The notes: generated by a model from the sequence alone, not told the origin. DNA of 26,710 bases from Lachnospiraceae bacterium UBA3774 (GCA_002369255.1 DFFO01000056.1:1-26710), one strand, 5' to 3'; positions 15,992-25,063 are shown, counted from the first letter of the stretch. Made by a program: numbers and translations.

Positions 15992-16019
15992 GAACAAATT
16001 TACAGTTATTTGAACAAAT
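15992..16019. promoter_or_regulatory. Direct-repeat candidate operator for the AraC-type regulator
   Basis: GAACAAAT occurs at 15992-15999 and again at 16012-16019, a 20-bp step (about two helical turns), the arrangement AraC-type proteins favour. The pair lies upstream of the aminotransferase promoter region and downstream of the regulator's own predicted start, fitting activation of the first and repression of the second. Binding is inferred. Confidence 0.4.
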
Positions 16020-16027
16020 ACCCATTT

Positions 16028-16036
16028 TTTATATCA
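16028..16036 (-). promoter_or_regulatory. Probable araC-type gene promoter, extended -10
   Basis: On the minus strand the sequence reads TGATATAAA, an extended -10 with TATAAA. The predicted start near 16021 would place the GAACAAAT repeats in the first 30 nt of the transcript. No clear -35 is present. Confidence 0.4.
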
Positions 16037-16109
16037 CATTTCTTGATAAAATAACAGCAAATAATTAATTAATTTGCCAAAAAATTATTAAAAATAAAGA
16101 GGTGAAGTG

Positions 16110-17396
16110 ATGAAAGAACAATTAGCAATCTACGGCGGACCCAAAGCCAAAACCACTCCGAACTATCCCATGTATCCCGGCGGACTTGAGATAGGTGAAG
16201 AAGAAAAGAAGCAGGTACTTGAAGTTCTCGACAACAAATATCTGTTCAGATATTACGGACCTGCCGGAGTTGAATCAAAAGTACGCGCTTTTGAAAATGC
16301 TTTCAAAGAGAAAATGGGCTCAAAATACGCCCTGGCGACAAGCTCATGTACAGGCGCGCTGATCTCCTCGCTCGTAGCCTGCGGAATAGGCCCCGGCGAT
16401 GAGGTTATCGTTACAGGATATACGTTTTTTGCTTCATGCGCGGCAATCGTATCAGCAAAGGCGATCCCGGTAATCGCAGAGGTTGACGAAACTCTTACCA
16501 TTGATCCGATAGACATCGAAAAGAAGATCACGCCCGCGACAAAGGGCCTCGTAGTAGTTCATATGCGCGGCGTTCCCTGCAACATGGACGCGATCATGGA
16601 TATTGCAAAAAGACACAATCTCCGCGTTATAGAAGACTGCGCTCAGGCAGTCGGAGCGACCTACAAAGGACAGTACGTAGGAACCTTCGGAGACTGCGGA
16701 TGCTTCTCATTCCAGTATCACAAGACCATTACGGCCGGCGAAGGCGGCATGATCCTTTGCAAAGACGCACGCATTTACGATCGTTGCTGCTCATATCATG
16801 ATACTGCAGCCTGCTGGCGCCCCGACCGTTTTGCCGAGCAGCGTTTTGAGGGAGAGCTTTTCTGCGGATCCAACTATCGTATGAGCGAACTTGCCGGCGC
16901 GGTAATGCTGGCACAGCTCGGAAAGCTTGACCGTCTGAATGCCGCTATGCGCAGCCATCAGAGAAGAATCATCGAGCAGATAAAAGACACCAAGGGAATC
17001 AAAGTACGTCCCTGCAACGATCCTGAAGGCGATACGGGCATTTGCCTGATGTTTTATCTTGACGCGCCCGAAAAGGTAGCTCCTTTCTGCGAAGCGCTTA
17101 AAGCAGAGGGCGTAGATGCTTCAGGCGTATTTAACTCCGGAATACCGGATTGGCACATTTACGCGCACTGGAAACACATTCTTCACAAAAAGACGTCTTC
17201 GGACGTATGCTGCCCCTACGAGTGCCCTTATCACGTAAAAAATCCGGAACCCGTAGAATACGCGGAGGATATGAACCCTCATACGCTCGAATATCTCGGA
17301 AAAGTGGTTCATCTGGATATTCCCGCGCAGATGACCGATGAAGACTGCGACATGATAGCAAAAGCGATAAACAAGGTCGCCGAAGTATTTGCTTAA
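16110..17396 (+). CDS. DegT/DnrJ/EryC1/StrS family aminotransferase
   Basis: PLP-dependent enzyme that transaminates keto-sugars or keto-cyclitols. It has 428 residues from the ATG at 16110 (GAGGTG upstream; a GTG one codon earlier is possible). The N-terminal LAIYGGPKAK resembles the scyllo-inosose/AHBA-synthase branch. The central EDCAQAVGATYKG and GTFGDCGCFSFQYHKTITAGEGGM contain the expected Schiff-base Lys205. NYRMSELAGAVMLAQL is also typical. Several extra cysteines are present. It heads a five-gene run, with a TTGATA -35-like element at 16043 and only a poor -10, as expected of an activator-dependent promoter. Substrate unknown. Confidence 0.9.
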   Translation: MKEQLAIYGGPKAKTTPNYPMYPGGLEIGEEEKKQVLEVLDNKYLFRYYGPAGVESKVRAFENAFKEKMGSKYALATSSCTGALISSLVACGIGPGDEVIVTGYTFFASCAAIVSAKAIPVIAEVDETLTIDPIDIEKKITPATKGLVVVHMRGVPCNMDAIMDIAKRHNLRVIEDCAQAVGATYKGQYVGTFGDCGCFSFQYHKTITAGEGGMILCKDARIYDRCCSYHDTAACWRPDRFAEQRFEGELFCGSNYRMSELAGAVMLAQLGKLDRLNAAMRSHQRRIIEQIKDTKGIKVRPCNDPEGDTGICLMFYLDAPEKVAPFCEALKAEGVDASGVFNSGIPDWHIYAHWKHILHKKTSSDVCCPYECPYHVKNPEPVEYAEDMNPHTLEYLGKVVHLDIPAQMTDEDCDMIAKAINKVAEVFA

Positions 17397-17429
17397 AAAA
17401 CAGTTTCAGACAGAAAGGAAAAACAGGCA

Positions 17430-18194
17430 GTGAAATATTCTTTATGTATAGAACCCGTTTTTGAAGAGCTTGATTTTTACGATCGTATCCGCAAGGCAAA
17501 AGATCTCGGCTGTGACGCAGTCGAGTTCTGGGATCCCTGGGTAGGCGGCTCGGTTGATCCGAAAAAAATAGGAGAAACGGCAAGACAGGCTGATATTCCC
17601 GTGGCGGCGTGCTGCCTGAACAAGGCCTGGACTTATCGTATGAGCTTTCCATGGGAGATCGTAAAGGCAAATCTGGAAAAATCCATCGAGATCGCAAAGG
17701 CTTTTGACTGCAAGACGCTGATAGGCCTTTCCGGAGAAATGGAAACAAAAACGGGAAGCCAGAATCTCGTGCTCATGGAAAACTTAAAGCGCACGGCGGA
17801 GATCGCCGAAAAGGCGGGAGTTACCATCGTAGTGGAAGCGTTAAACTCGCTCTACGATCACAAGGGTTATTATCTTGATAATTCATACGTGGGATTTGAT
17901 ATAGTAAAAGCAGTGGATTCACCGAGCGTAAAGCTGCTCTTTGACTGTTATCATATGCAGATTATGACGGGAAATCTCGTAAACCAGATACGCGATAACA
18001 TAAAATATATCGGCCACTTCCACTCGGCCGGCGTACCCGGAAGACATGAGCTGCAGCTTGGCGAGACAAATTATCCGGCAGTCATAAAGGCGGCCGAAGA
18101 AGCCGGCTATGACAGATATTTCGGTTTCGAATACTGGCCGACCTACGATAATGAAAAGTCTCTTTGCGACATATTGAAATATGTAAGAGGTTAA
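17430..18194 (+). CDS. Hydroxypyruvate isomerase-like TIM-barrel protein
   Basis: A 254-residue protein of the AP-endonuclease-2/xylose-isomerase-like TIM-barrel superfamily, closest in pattern to Hyi. IEPVFEELDFYDRI and AKDLGCDAVEFWDPW open the barrel. Metal-ligand glutamates are likely in VVEALNS and GFEYWPTYD, with FDCYHMQIMTGN and HFHSAGVPGRHEL between, all typical of Hyi. These enzymes isomerise or epimerise keto acids and sugars; the true substrate is uncertain. It starts with GTG 33 bp after the aminotransferase, with AAAGGA upstream. Confidence 0.85.
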   Translation: MKYSLCIEPVFEELDFYDRIRKAKDLGCDAVEFWDPWVGGSVDPKKIGETARQADIPVAACCLNKAWTYRMSFPWEIVKANLEKSIEIAKAFDCKTLIGLSGEMETKTGSQNLVLMENLKRTAEIAEKAGVTIVVEALNSLYDHKGYYLDNSYVGFDIVKAVDSPSVKLLFDCYHMQIMTGNLVNQIRDNIKYIGHFHSAGVPGRHELQLGETNYPAVIKAAEEAGYDRYFGFEYWPTYDNEKSLCDILKYVRG

Positions 18195-18196
18195 AA

Positions 18197-19339
18197 ATGA
18201 AAAAACTCAAAACCGCGATCATAGGACTCGGGTATATCGGCGAAAGCCATATCGAGGCAGTAAACAGAATAGGCGGCTGCACGCTTTACGGCGTATTTGA
18301 CGCAAATAAAGAGCTCGCAAAAGAAAAAACGGAGCTTTACGGAATACCGAAATGTTATGACAGCATAGACGAGCTGCTTGCGGATCCGGAGATCGACGTA
18401 GTACACAACTGTACTCCGAACAGGCTTCATCACGAGATCAACTGCCGCGTAATAAAAGCCGGAAAAAATCTCTTTTCGGAAAAACCTCTCTGCACCACTT
18501 ACAAGGAAGCGGAGGAGCTTATCTCGGTGCTCAAGGAAAACCCGAAAGTAGCAGCCGGAGTCAACTTCAACTACCGCTTAAATCCCCTTGTAATGGAAAT
18601 GCGCGAGAGGATCAAAAACGGCGAGATCGGAGACGTCCGCATTATCACGGGTTCTTATCTGCAGGACTGGCTCTTATATGACACGGATTACAGCTGGAGA
18701 CTTGACCCCGCGCTCTCGGGCCCTTCCTGCTGCACGGCCGATATCGGCTCGCACTGGATGGACAGCATACAGTTTGTAACCGGGCATAGGATCACCGAAG
18801 TAATGGCTGATACCGATACCGTAATCCCCGTCAGGAAAAAGCCCAAAAAGGCAAACCTTACCTTTACGAGCGAGGTTCCGGACGAATATGAAGAAGTTGA
18901 GATAACGAACGAGGACTATTGCAGCGTAATGTTCAGGACAGACAAAGGCGCCCGCGGAGTATTTTATGCTTCCGAGCTGTGCGCCGGTCACGGCTGTGCT
19001 CTCAGCTACGAGATAAACGGTTCAAAGGCGTCATTTGGCTGGAACCAGGAAGAAAACAACAAGCTGTGGATAGGCAGACGCGATGAAGACAACAGCCTGA
19101 TCAGCAGAAATCCCAATGCCATGACAGGCGCTGCAAGACGTTATACTTCTTTGGCAAAGGGACATCCCGAAGGCTGGAATGACGCATTCAAAGGTAATAT
19201 GTCGGCGTTTTATTCCTATATCGCAAGCGAAGGAAAGACGGAGCCCGTTTTTGCTACGCTTGAACAGGCCGCATATATAGTAAAGCTCACGGAAGCCATC
19301 CTCAAAAGCGGAAAAGAAAAGAAGTGGGTCAAAGTTTGA
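18197..19339 (+). CDS. Gfo/Idh/MocA family oxidoreductase
   Basis: NAD(P)-dependent sugar or cyclitol dehydrogenase of 380 residues. The start is the ATG at 18197, two bases after the previous stop, with AGAGG overlapping the end of that gene. The Rossmann motif GLGYIGESH is at residues 9-17, SEKPLC carries the conserved EKP lysine, and DIGSHWMDSI carries the catalytic-type His/Asp pair. The C-terminal alpha/beta domain follows. It probably oxidises a hydroxyl to the ketone used by the aminotransferase, or the reverse. Similarity to inositol dehydrogenases is generic and does not fix the substrate. Confidence 0.9.
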   Translation: MKKLKTAIIGLGYIGESHIEAVNRIGGCTLYGVFDANKELAKEKTELYGIPKCYDSIDELLADPEIDVVHNCTPNRLHHEINCRVIKAGKNLFSEKPLCTTYKEAEELISVLKENPKVAAGVNFNYRLNPLVMEMRERIKNGEIGDVRIITGSYLQDWLLYDTDYSWRLDPALSGPSCCTADIGSHWMDSIQFVTGHRITEVMADTDTVIPVRKKPKKANLTFTSEVPDEYEEVEITNEDYCSVMFRTDKGARGVFYASELCAGHGCALSYEINGSKASFGWNQEENNKLWIGRRDEDNSLISRNPNAMTGAARRYTSLAKGHPEGWNDAFKGNMSAFYSYIASEGKTEPVFATLEQAAYIVKLTEAILKSGKEKKWVKV

Positions 19340-19377
19340 TCTGGCGCGCTGGCTCTTAAAAGAGCGGGAGAAAAGAC

Positions 19378-22300
19378 ATGAAAAAGAAGGCCCTTTTAGC
19401 TACGATCTTATCGGCAGTAATGATCTGTTTCGTGCTCGGCATATCGGGTATCGCTTCGTCTGATGAAGAAATCTTAAACTGGACGAATGCGAACGCGTTG
19501 CCGACAAGCTCGGTGGCGGCCGGAAAGACGGTCGTGCTTATGACGGACGTGACTGTTTCCACACCGGCAAATTATGGCGCGGCTACGGCAAACGCTCCCG
19601 TAGTGATCGATCTGAACGGTCACACTATTACGTCCACGGGAGTTTCTTCGGGCGCAGGCGTGTTTGTCATTACGGCGGGAGGAAAACTGACTCTGCGTGA
19701 TAGCAGCGCACTAAAAACGGGAAATATAAAAGGGCCGGATACGCAAAACCGCGTAGTCTATATTTACGGCAGCAAAGCCGGAACCACGTTTACTCTTGAC
19801 GGCGCGAATATTTCGGGAAACAAGGTGAAAAACGGAGTTGTCGCCACGGCGACCAGCTCTTCTGCCGATGTTTCGGGAGCCGTCTTTAACATGACCGGAG
19901 GAAGCATCAGCGGCAATACTGCTTCCTCCGACGGCGGTGCCGTTTATATAGGAACTGCCGGAAACGTTTTTAATATGACCGGAGGCGTTATTTCGGGCAA
20001 TACTTCCGCAGGCAACGGCGGCGCGATCTTTGCGGCTGCCGGAAAGCTGTCTGTATCAGGCGGAGAAATCTCAGCAAACAATTCATCAAAGAATGGCGGC
20101 GCGATCCGCATAAACGCGGGAGAACTGTCCGTTTCGGACGCTTTGATAAGCGAAAATACCGCATCTGAAGGAACTCTTTGGATCCAGTCGGATATTGACG
20201 TCAGCATAGAAAATTCTTCTATTATAAATAATGAAGTATCCGCTCACGGAAGCGCAATAGTTTTTAATAACAACGGCGCGACTTCGGGCTATACGGGAAC
20301 GGGAACTCTGACGATGAAAAACGTCGATATCAGAGATAATACTTCTTCGTCCGCGTCGGGCGAGGCGGTTTATTTTAATACCGGCACGCTTGTGTTTTCA
20401 GGGAAAATCGTTATAAAAGACAATCTTTGCGGCGGCACCGAGATAGACGTCAAGGTTTCGTCCGGAAAGACGGTGACTGTCGGCGCACAGGGACTTGATG
20501 AGGAAAGCAGTATCGGACTGTATTTTCCTACAGACCCTGCGGAGGGCGCTGCGATCGTGACGGGAGCGTCAAGGGAAGATGAAGAATATTTCTTTGTTAC
20601 AAAGCCCGCAGAGATCAGACTGGCATATGAAAGCGGCGCATTAAAGGGAACCTATGAGGAAGCTTCGGAAGAATATCTTCCGTGGGATCTGACGGATAGT
20701 CTTCCCACTGCCGGAAAATACTATCTGAACTGCGACGTAACCGTCAGCGCAAGAACGCGTCTGACTGCGGATCTGGAACTGAACCTGAACGGACATACTA
20801 TTACCGCGGGCTCGGGAAGCTTTTACGGGATCCTCGGCATCAGCGCAAACAATGACTACCTGCTGCATGTCTTTAATGACAAAAACACAGGCGGCTTTGA
20901 CGGAAATAATCTGGCGCGGACAGGCTTTCTGCTTGGAAGCGTGACAAATTCGCGCGGAGAGATACGCCTTGAAAACGTCAGCATTTGGGGAGTAAAAGGC
21001 TCTTTTGGAAGCTCGGGCGCCTGCATTTGTCTTCAGGGGCAGACAGACCTTTTCATGACGGACTGTACCATAAACGGCGTGGAATGCGGCGGCGACGGCG
21101 GCGCGATCTATACTACGAGCACCGGAAATATCACCCTTGACAGCTGTACCTTTACAAACAATACAGCGCAGGGCAGAGGCGGAGCTCTGTTCCTGAACGG
21201 AGCGGGAACTACTCTTGTGAGGAACTGCACGATTACCGGAAATACCTGCGCAGGCACGGGAGGCGGAATCGGCGCCTTTAAAGGCGAGCTTTCCCTTGCC
21301 GGAGTCGATAATATAAAAAACAATACCGCGGCAGATGAGACTTCAAACCTGTATTTTACGGAAAGTACCGTGCCAAGCGCAAAAGGACTTTCCTTAGAAA
21401 GCGAAGTGGGCCTGTATTACGGCTCGGTTTATGAAGACGGAACGACGCTTGTAAAAGACGTCGCGGCTGAAGCGGCAGACATCTTTTTTGCCGACAATAT
21501 TCCATCTGACAGCTATTTAAAATACAATGCGGAAACCGAAACGCTGTGCAGCTGTCTTTTGCCCTCAGGCGAGCTTGTTTCTGCGCAGATCGCCGCAGAT
21601 GAAGATCTGACAGTTTATATTTATGCCTCATACAAGAGATCGCTTGCGGACAGAGTGATTCTCGAAGTGACAATGAACGGGCAGACGACAGAGCTTTCGG
21701 GAAGCTTTGTCGAGTCCGGAGAAAACTACGGTTATTACAGATTTGTATTTGATGGAGTCTGCGTAAAGCAGATGACGGATGAAATATCATTCAGACTGTT
21801 GTTTAGGGAAAACGGGAACGAAACGGAGCTTGACCTCGAAACCGCCTGGACGGTAAGAGGCTATGCGGACAGGCTGAAAGCGGCTCATGAGGACAAAACG
21901 GAGCTTGTCAGACTGCTTGCCGATCTTTTGGAATACGGCGCAGAGGCTCAGCTTTATACAGGATATAACACCAGCGATCTTGCAAATGATCTGCCCTGGG
22001 TGGCCGGCGCAAAGACCGGGCAGTACACGGCGGCAAACAGCAGCGTGATGAATCTTTCCGCTGCAACAGACTCCGGAAAGAGATTTACTTCTGCGACGCT
22101 TCGCGTGGGAAGAGACATAAAGATCATCGTCTATATGACTCTCGATGATACGGAAGGAATCACGGTCAGCGCCTTCAAAAACGGAACTGCGGCAGGAGAG
22201 ACGTCAGTAATCGCTGCGGATGGAGACGCGCAAAACCTGTATTTATTTGCCGTCGCTGTCAGTCCGTCGGAATTTGACAACGTATGGACGTTTAAGCTGA

Positions 22301-23406
22301 CGCAGGACGGCGAGGTCCTGCAGCAGCTAAGCTACAGCGTAAATTCCTACCTCACAAGGAAACAAAATTCTTCTGTCGGAAGGTCGTTTATCCGCAGTAT
22401 ATACAATTATTACGTTTCCGCGATGGCATATATACAGGCTTCCCAGATCACTCATGATCTGACGGCGACAGAATTCCACGTAGGAAACGGCTATGAATGG
22501 ATGTCGTTTACGCAGTGCCTTATCGATCTTCAGGGGATCGAAACGGAGAAGACCATATACGTTCACGAAGGAACCTATGATATTTTCCGCGAATACAGGG
22601 TAGCCGGAGTAACGCGGCCGGCAGAGGATTTCCCCAGAGCAAATACTGCCGACTATATGCCTTATAACATAATCGTTCCGACGAATACGCATATTATCGG
22701 CGTGGATGATGATAATGACGGAGAATATGCAGTAGTGCTCAAATATGCTCCGAGCGCGGAAGAGACTTACGCGGCCGAGTCATGGCTCGTATCTCCTCTG
22801 AACGTTTCCGGAAGCGCAACAATAGAAAATATTGAAGTGCGCTGCAAAAACGGGCGTTATACCATACACGACGAGACCCTCGGCCTTGAGGAATATTCGG
22901 GCGCGACAAAAACGTATATAAACGTCAAAAGCTACAAAGAGAAAAACGACGAGGGTCTGGGATTTGGATCGGGAATCGGATTCGGCTTTGACGACAAGAT
23001 GACCTTTACCTTTACGGACTGCGAGTTTTACAACGAAAACAGTTCAAGACCTTTTTATATGCACAGCCGTAAACAGTCAAAAGAAGGGCGGATCTACGGC
23101 GAGGCTGACAGCAGCACGATAACGCTGAACAACTGCATTATCCAGTCTCCCAACAGCAATACGTCGGCAATGTTCTTCGGAAATGCCACCGGCATTACAA
23201 GCGAGCAGCATATAGTGGTAACGATGAACGACTGCCGTATCAAAGGCGCGATCAAGACCGCGAACGAAGCGGACAACAGCCTTGGAACAAACTCGAACAG
23301 ATTTGATTTCAGGCTGAACAGATGCAGCGCGGTTACGATCAATATTCTTGATCCGAACAACACGTTTATACCCATCATCACTGACCCTGCAGAGGCGTGG
23401 AATTAA
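19378..23406 (+). CDS. Large secreted beta-helix protein, two tandem modules
   Basis: A 1342-residue protein with a signal peptide (KKK, hydrophobic core, cleavage near residue 26). Residues about 33-430 and 436-720 are two related modules: each opens with Trp, LPT, DVTVS and LNGHTIT, continues with parallel beta-helix coils rich in GGxISGNT and GGAI, and closes with a similar cap (GLYFPTD / GLYYGSV). Residues 720-1030 hold paired beta-sandwich-like segments with the EYGAEAQ helix found in clostridial surface proteins. Residues 1032-1342 form a further right-handed beta-helix-like domain (TIYVHEGTYDIF, NIEVRCKNGRYTIHD). No LPXTG, SLH or transmembrane anchor is visible. Carbohydrate binding or cleavage is an inference. 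Confidence 0.8.
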   Translation: MKKKALLATILSAVMICFVLGISGIASSDEEILNWTNANALPTSSVAAGKTVVLMTDVTVSTPANYGAATANAPVVIDLNGHTITSTGVSSGAGVFVITAGGKLTLRDSSALKTGNIKGPDTQNRVVYIYGSKAGTTFTLDGANISGNKVKNGVVATATSSSADVSGAVFNMTGGSISGNTASSDGGAVYIGTAGNVFNMTGGVISGNTSAGNGGAIFAAAGKLSVSGGEISANNSSKNGGAIRINAGELSVSDALISENTASEGTLWIQSDIDVSIENSSIINNEVSAHGSAIVFNNNGATSGYTGTGTLTMKNVDIRDNTSSSASGEAVYFNTGTLVFSGKIVIKDNLCGGTEIDVKVSSGKTVTVGAQGLDEESSIGLYFPTDPAEGAAIVTGASREDEEYFFVTKPAEIRLAYESGALKGTYEEASEEYLPWDLTDSLPTAGKYYLNCDVTVSARTRLTADLELNLNGHTITAGSGSFYGILGISANNDYLLHVFNDKNTGGFDGNNLARTGFLLGSVTNSRGEIRLENVSIWGVKGSFGSSGACICLQGQTDLFMTDCTINGVECGGDGGAIYTTSTGNITLDSCTFTNNTAQGRGGALFLNGAGTTLVRNCTITGNTCAGTGGGIGAFKGELSLAGVDNIKNNTAADETSNLYFTESTVPSAKGLSLESEVGLYYGSVYEDGTTLVKDVAAEAADIFFADNIPSDSYLKYNAETETLCSCLLPSGELVSAQIAADEDLTVYIYASYKRSLADRVILEVTMNGQTTELSGSFVESGENYGYYRFVFDGVCVKQMTDEISFRLLFRENGNETELDLETAWTVRGYADRLKAAHEDKTELVRLLADLLEYGAEAQLYTGYNTSDLANDLPWVAGAKTGQYTAANSSVMNLSAATDSGKRFTSATLRVGRDIKIIVYMTLDDTEGITVSAFKNGTAAGETSVIAADGDAQNLYLFAVAVSPSEFDNVWTFKLTQDGEVLQQLSYSVNSYLTRKQNSSVGRSFIRSIYNYYVSAMAYIQASQITHDLTATEFHVGNGYEWMSFTQCLIDLQGIETEKTIYVHEGTYDIFREYRVAGVTRPAEDFPRANTADYMPYNIIVPTNTHIIGVDDDNDGEYAVVLKYAPSAEETYAAESWLVSPLNVSGSATIENIEVRCKNGRYTIHDETLGLEEYSGATKTYINVKSYKEKNDEGLGFGSGIGFGFDDKMTFTFTDCEFYNENSSRPFYMHSRKQSKEGRIYGEADSSTITLNNCIIQSPNSNTSAMFFGNATGITSEQHIVVTMNDCRIKGAIKTANEADNSLGTNSNRFDFRLNRCSAVTINILDPNNTFIPIITDPAEAWN

Positions 23407-23421
23407 AAAAGTATGTATTTG

Positions 23422-23437
23422 CGCGGCAGCGGCCGCG
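23422..23437 (+). other. GC hairpin in the spacer before the sugar isomerase gene
   Basis: CGCGGC pairs with GCCGCG around AGCG, 16 bp after the stop of the large secreted protein. The following sequence is A-rich, not T-rich, so it is not a standard terminator. It could protect or punctuate the mRNA between the two genes. Confidence 0.3.
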
Positions 23438-23471
23438 GCATAAAAAATAAAAGCAAACAGGAGGATTTGAA

Positions 23472-24506
23472 ATGTCAAGATTTAAGTATTCGGTTGGACC
23501 CTGGAACGTTCATTCAGGCGCGGATTCATACGGCCCGCCCGTAAGGGATGAGATTCCTTTTGAGGAAAAAGTAAAAAAATTCAAAGAGATCGGTTTTGAC
23601 GCCGTTCAGTTCCATGATGACGACGCGGTTCCGAATATCAACAACTACACTCCCGAGCAGGTTATTGAGGAAGCCAAAAAGACAAAGGCGATCCTGGATA
23701 AATACGGAATGGCCGCAGAGTTTGTAGCCCCCAGACTTTGGTTTGATCCCCACACAAAAGACGGCGGTTTCTGCTCAAACTATGAAGAAGACAGAGAATA
23801 TGCAATGTGGAGAGCATACCGTTCCATAGATATCGCAAAGGTTCTCGGCTGCAAAAAAATAGTTCTCTGGCTCGCCCGCGAAGGAACGCTCTGCTTTGAG
23901 AGCAAGAGCCCGGTCGAGTCCACAAAGAAGCTTATTGACGCCATAAACAAGATGCTTGATTATGACAAAGACATTCAGATACTTATCGAGACCAAGCCCA
24001 ACGAGCCCGTTGACAGAAGCGTTTGCCCGACTCTCGGCCACTGCATGGCTATTTCGGCCGCGACAAAGGATCCTTCCCGCGTAGGCGGACTGCTTGAGTC
24101 AGCTCATGCAATGCTTGCAGGTCTTGACCCCGCAAACGAAATCGGATTTGCACTTGCCATGGGCAAGCTTTGGGGCGTTCATCTCAACGACCAGAACGGC
24201 CTGAAATTTGACCAGGATAAGAGCTTCGGAGTAGAAAACTTACGCACCGCGTTCAACCAGATCAAAGTTCTGATGGAAAACGGCTACGGCAACAACGGCG
24301 AGTATATCGGACTTGACGTAAAGGTAATGCGTACCGAAAATCAGGAAGGCAGCTACCAGCACCTTATCAACAGCCTTAAGATCGCGAAAGCGCTCGAAGA
24401 AAAGGCCGAAAAATTTGATTATGAATTCCAGAAAAAGTGCGTAGAGGAAAGAGATTATGAAAAGCTTGAGCTCTACGTAGTAGAACTGCTTCTCGGCCTG
24501 AGATAA
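23472..24506 (+). CDS. xylA: Xylose isomerase family (XylA-type) sugar isomerase
   Basis: A 344-residue TIM-barrel aldose-ketose isomerase like the actinobacterial-type XylA. The active-site set is complete: VQFHDDDAVP (catalytic His/Asp), the Trp/Arg loop LWLAREG, IETKPNEP with Glu173, Glu209, HLNDQN, the KFDQD metal site, and Asp282 in LDVKVMRT. It is some 40-50 residues shorter than typical members, mainly at the C-terminus that mediates tetramer contacts. CAGGAGG precedes the ATG. As last gene of the cluster it may act on another pentose or hexose; genuine xylose use is unproven because no xylulokinase is in view. Confidence 0.8.
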   Translation: MSRFKYSVGPWNVHSGADSYGPPVRDEIPFEEKVKKFKEIGFDAVQFHDDDAVPNINNYTPEQVIEEAKKTKAILDKYGMAAEFVAPRLWFDPHTKDGGFCSNYEEDREYAMWRAYRSIDIAKVLGCKKIVLWLAREGTLCFESKSPVESTKKLIDAINKMLDYDKDIQILIETKPNEPVDRSVCPTLGHCMAISAATKDPSRVGGLLESAHAMLAGLDPANEIGFALAMGKLWGVHLNDQNGLKFDQDKSFGVENLRTAFNQIKVLMENGYGNNGEYIGLDVKVMRTENQEGSYQHLINSLKIAKALEEKAEKFDYEFQKKCVEERDYEKLELYVVELLLGLR

Positions 24507-24516
24507 AAGACGGGCT

Positions 24517-24563
24517 AAAAAAACAAGGCGCCGGACGCTGAATGTTAGCGTTCGGCGCTTTTT
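24517..24563. terminator. Bidirectional intrinsic terminator
   Basis: GCGCCGGACGCT (24528-24539) pairs with AGCGTTCGGCGC (24547-24558) with one G-U wobble, extended by AAG/TTT pairs. Five T's follow on the plus strand, and seven A's at 24517-24523 give a T-run on the minus strand. It sits between the convergent isomerase and XRE genes and can serve both. Confidence 0.9.
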
Positions 24564-24603
24564 CGTGCTGCAAAAAAGCGGCATGATATTTTAAGAGAAT
24601 CTG

Positions 24604-24927
24604 CTATTTCATCTGCTTTATTATCTCGCGGAGCAGATTTTTTTGAAAAGAATTAAGACCCATAAAAAGCGTTTCGAGATCCTCTGACGAATCTTCGCCG
24701 TGTTTTTTTGGCTGTCTGAAAAACTCTTCTGGAGTAACGCCAAGATAATCGCAAATAGCAAGGAGCTCGATTGCGGAAGGCATACTTCTTCCGGACGAAA
24801 TATTTTGAATATAGCCTTTACTGTGTCCAAGGTCAATACTCATGCGGTATTCGGAGATATTCTGCATAATACGCAGCTGCGTTATACGTTGCCGTATAAA
24901 ACTTCCGTCTACTTTGTTTTCTTCCAT
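24604..24927 (-). CDS. XRE-family helix-turn-helix transcriptional regulator
   Basis: A 107-residue protein. Residues about 10-70 form a Cro/CI-type helix-turn-helix: IRQRITQLRIMQNISEYRMS, DLGHSKGYIQNISSGRSMPS and IELLAICDYLGVTPEEFF. A charged C-terminal segment (71-107) may dimerise. No ligand or protease domain is present. AAAGGA lies upstream of the ATG. It is divergent from the LRR surface gene, and the shared gap has a perfect inverted repeat, so autoregulation and control of the LRR gene are plausible. Confidence 0.85.
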   Translation of the reverse strand: MEENKVDGSFIRQRITQLRIMQNISEYRMSIDLGHSKGYIQNISSGRSMPSAIELLAICDYLGVTPEEFFRQPKKHGEDSSEDLETLFMGLNSFQKNLLREIIKQMK

Positions 24928-25010
24928 ACCAGATAATATCCTTTTTTAAAAAATGCCTCTGTCGGCGCATCAAGTTTACCATCCTATTTTACACGGATTA
25001 CTCACGTTTC

Positions 25011-25063
25011 TATACCGCGCACAGTAACAATTATTATTGAAATATACCAATTTGCGCGGTATA
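25011..25063. promoter_or_regulatory. 11-bp inverted repeat, candidate XRE operator pair
   Basis: TATACCGCGCA (25011-25021) is the exact reverse complement of TGCGCGGTATA (25053-25063), 31 bp apart. The right arm overlaps the -10 of the LRR promoter; the left arm reads GGTATAGA toward the XRE gene and could overlap its -10. The even spacing suits two bound dimers repressing both directions. Function is inferred. Confidence 0.45.

Noticed and set aside
19352..19365. GCTCTT/AAGAGC hairpin upstream of the large secreted protein
   Set aside because: The stem is short, the loop is too tight for full pairing, and no T-run follows, so it is not a supportable terminator.
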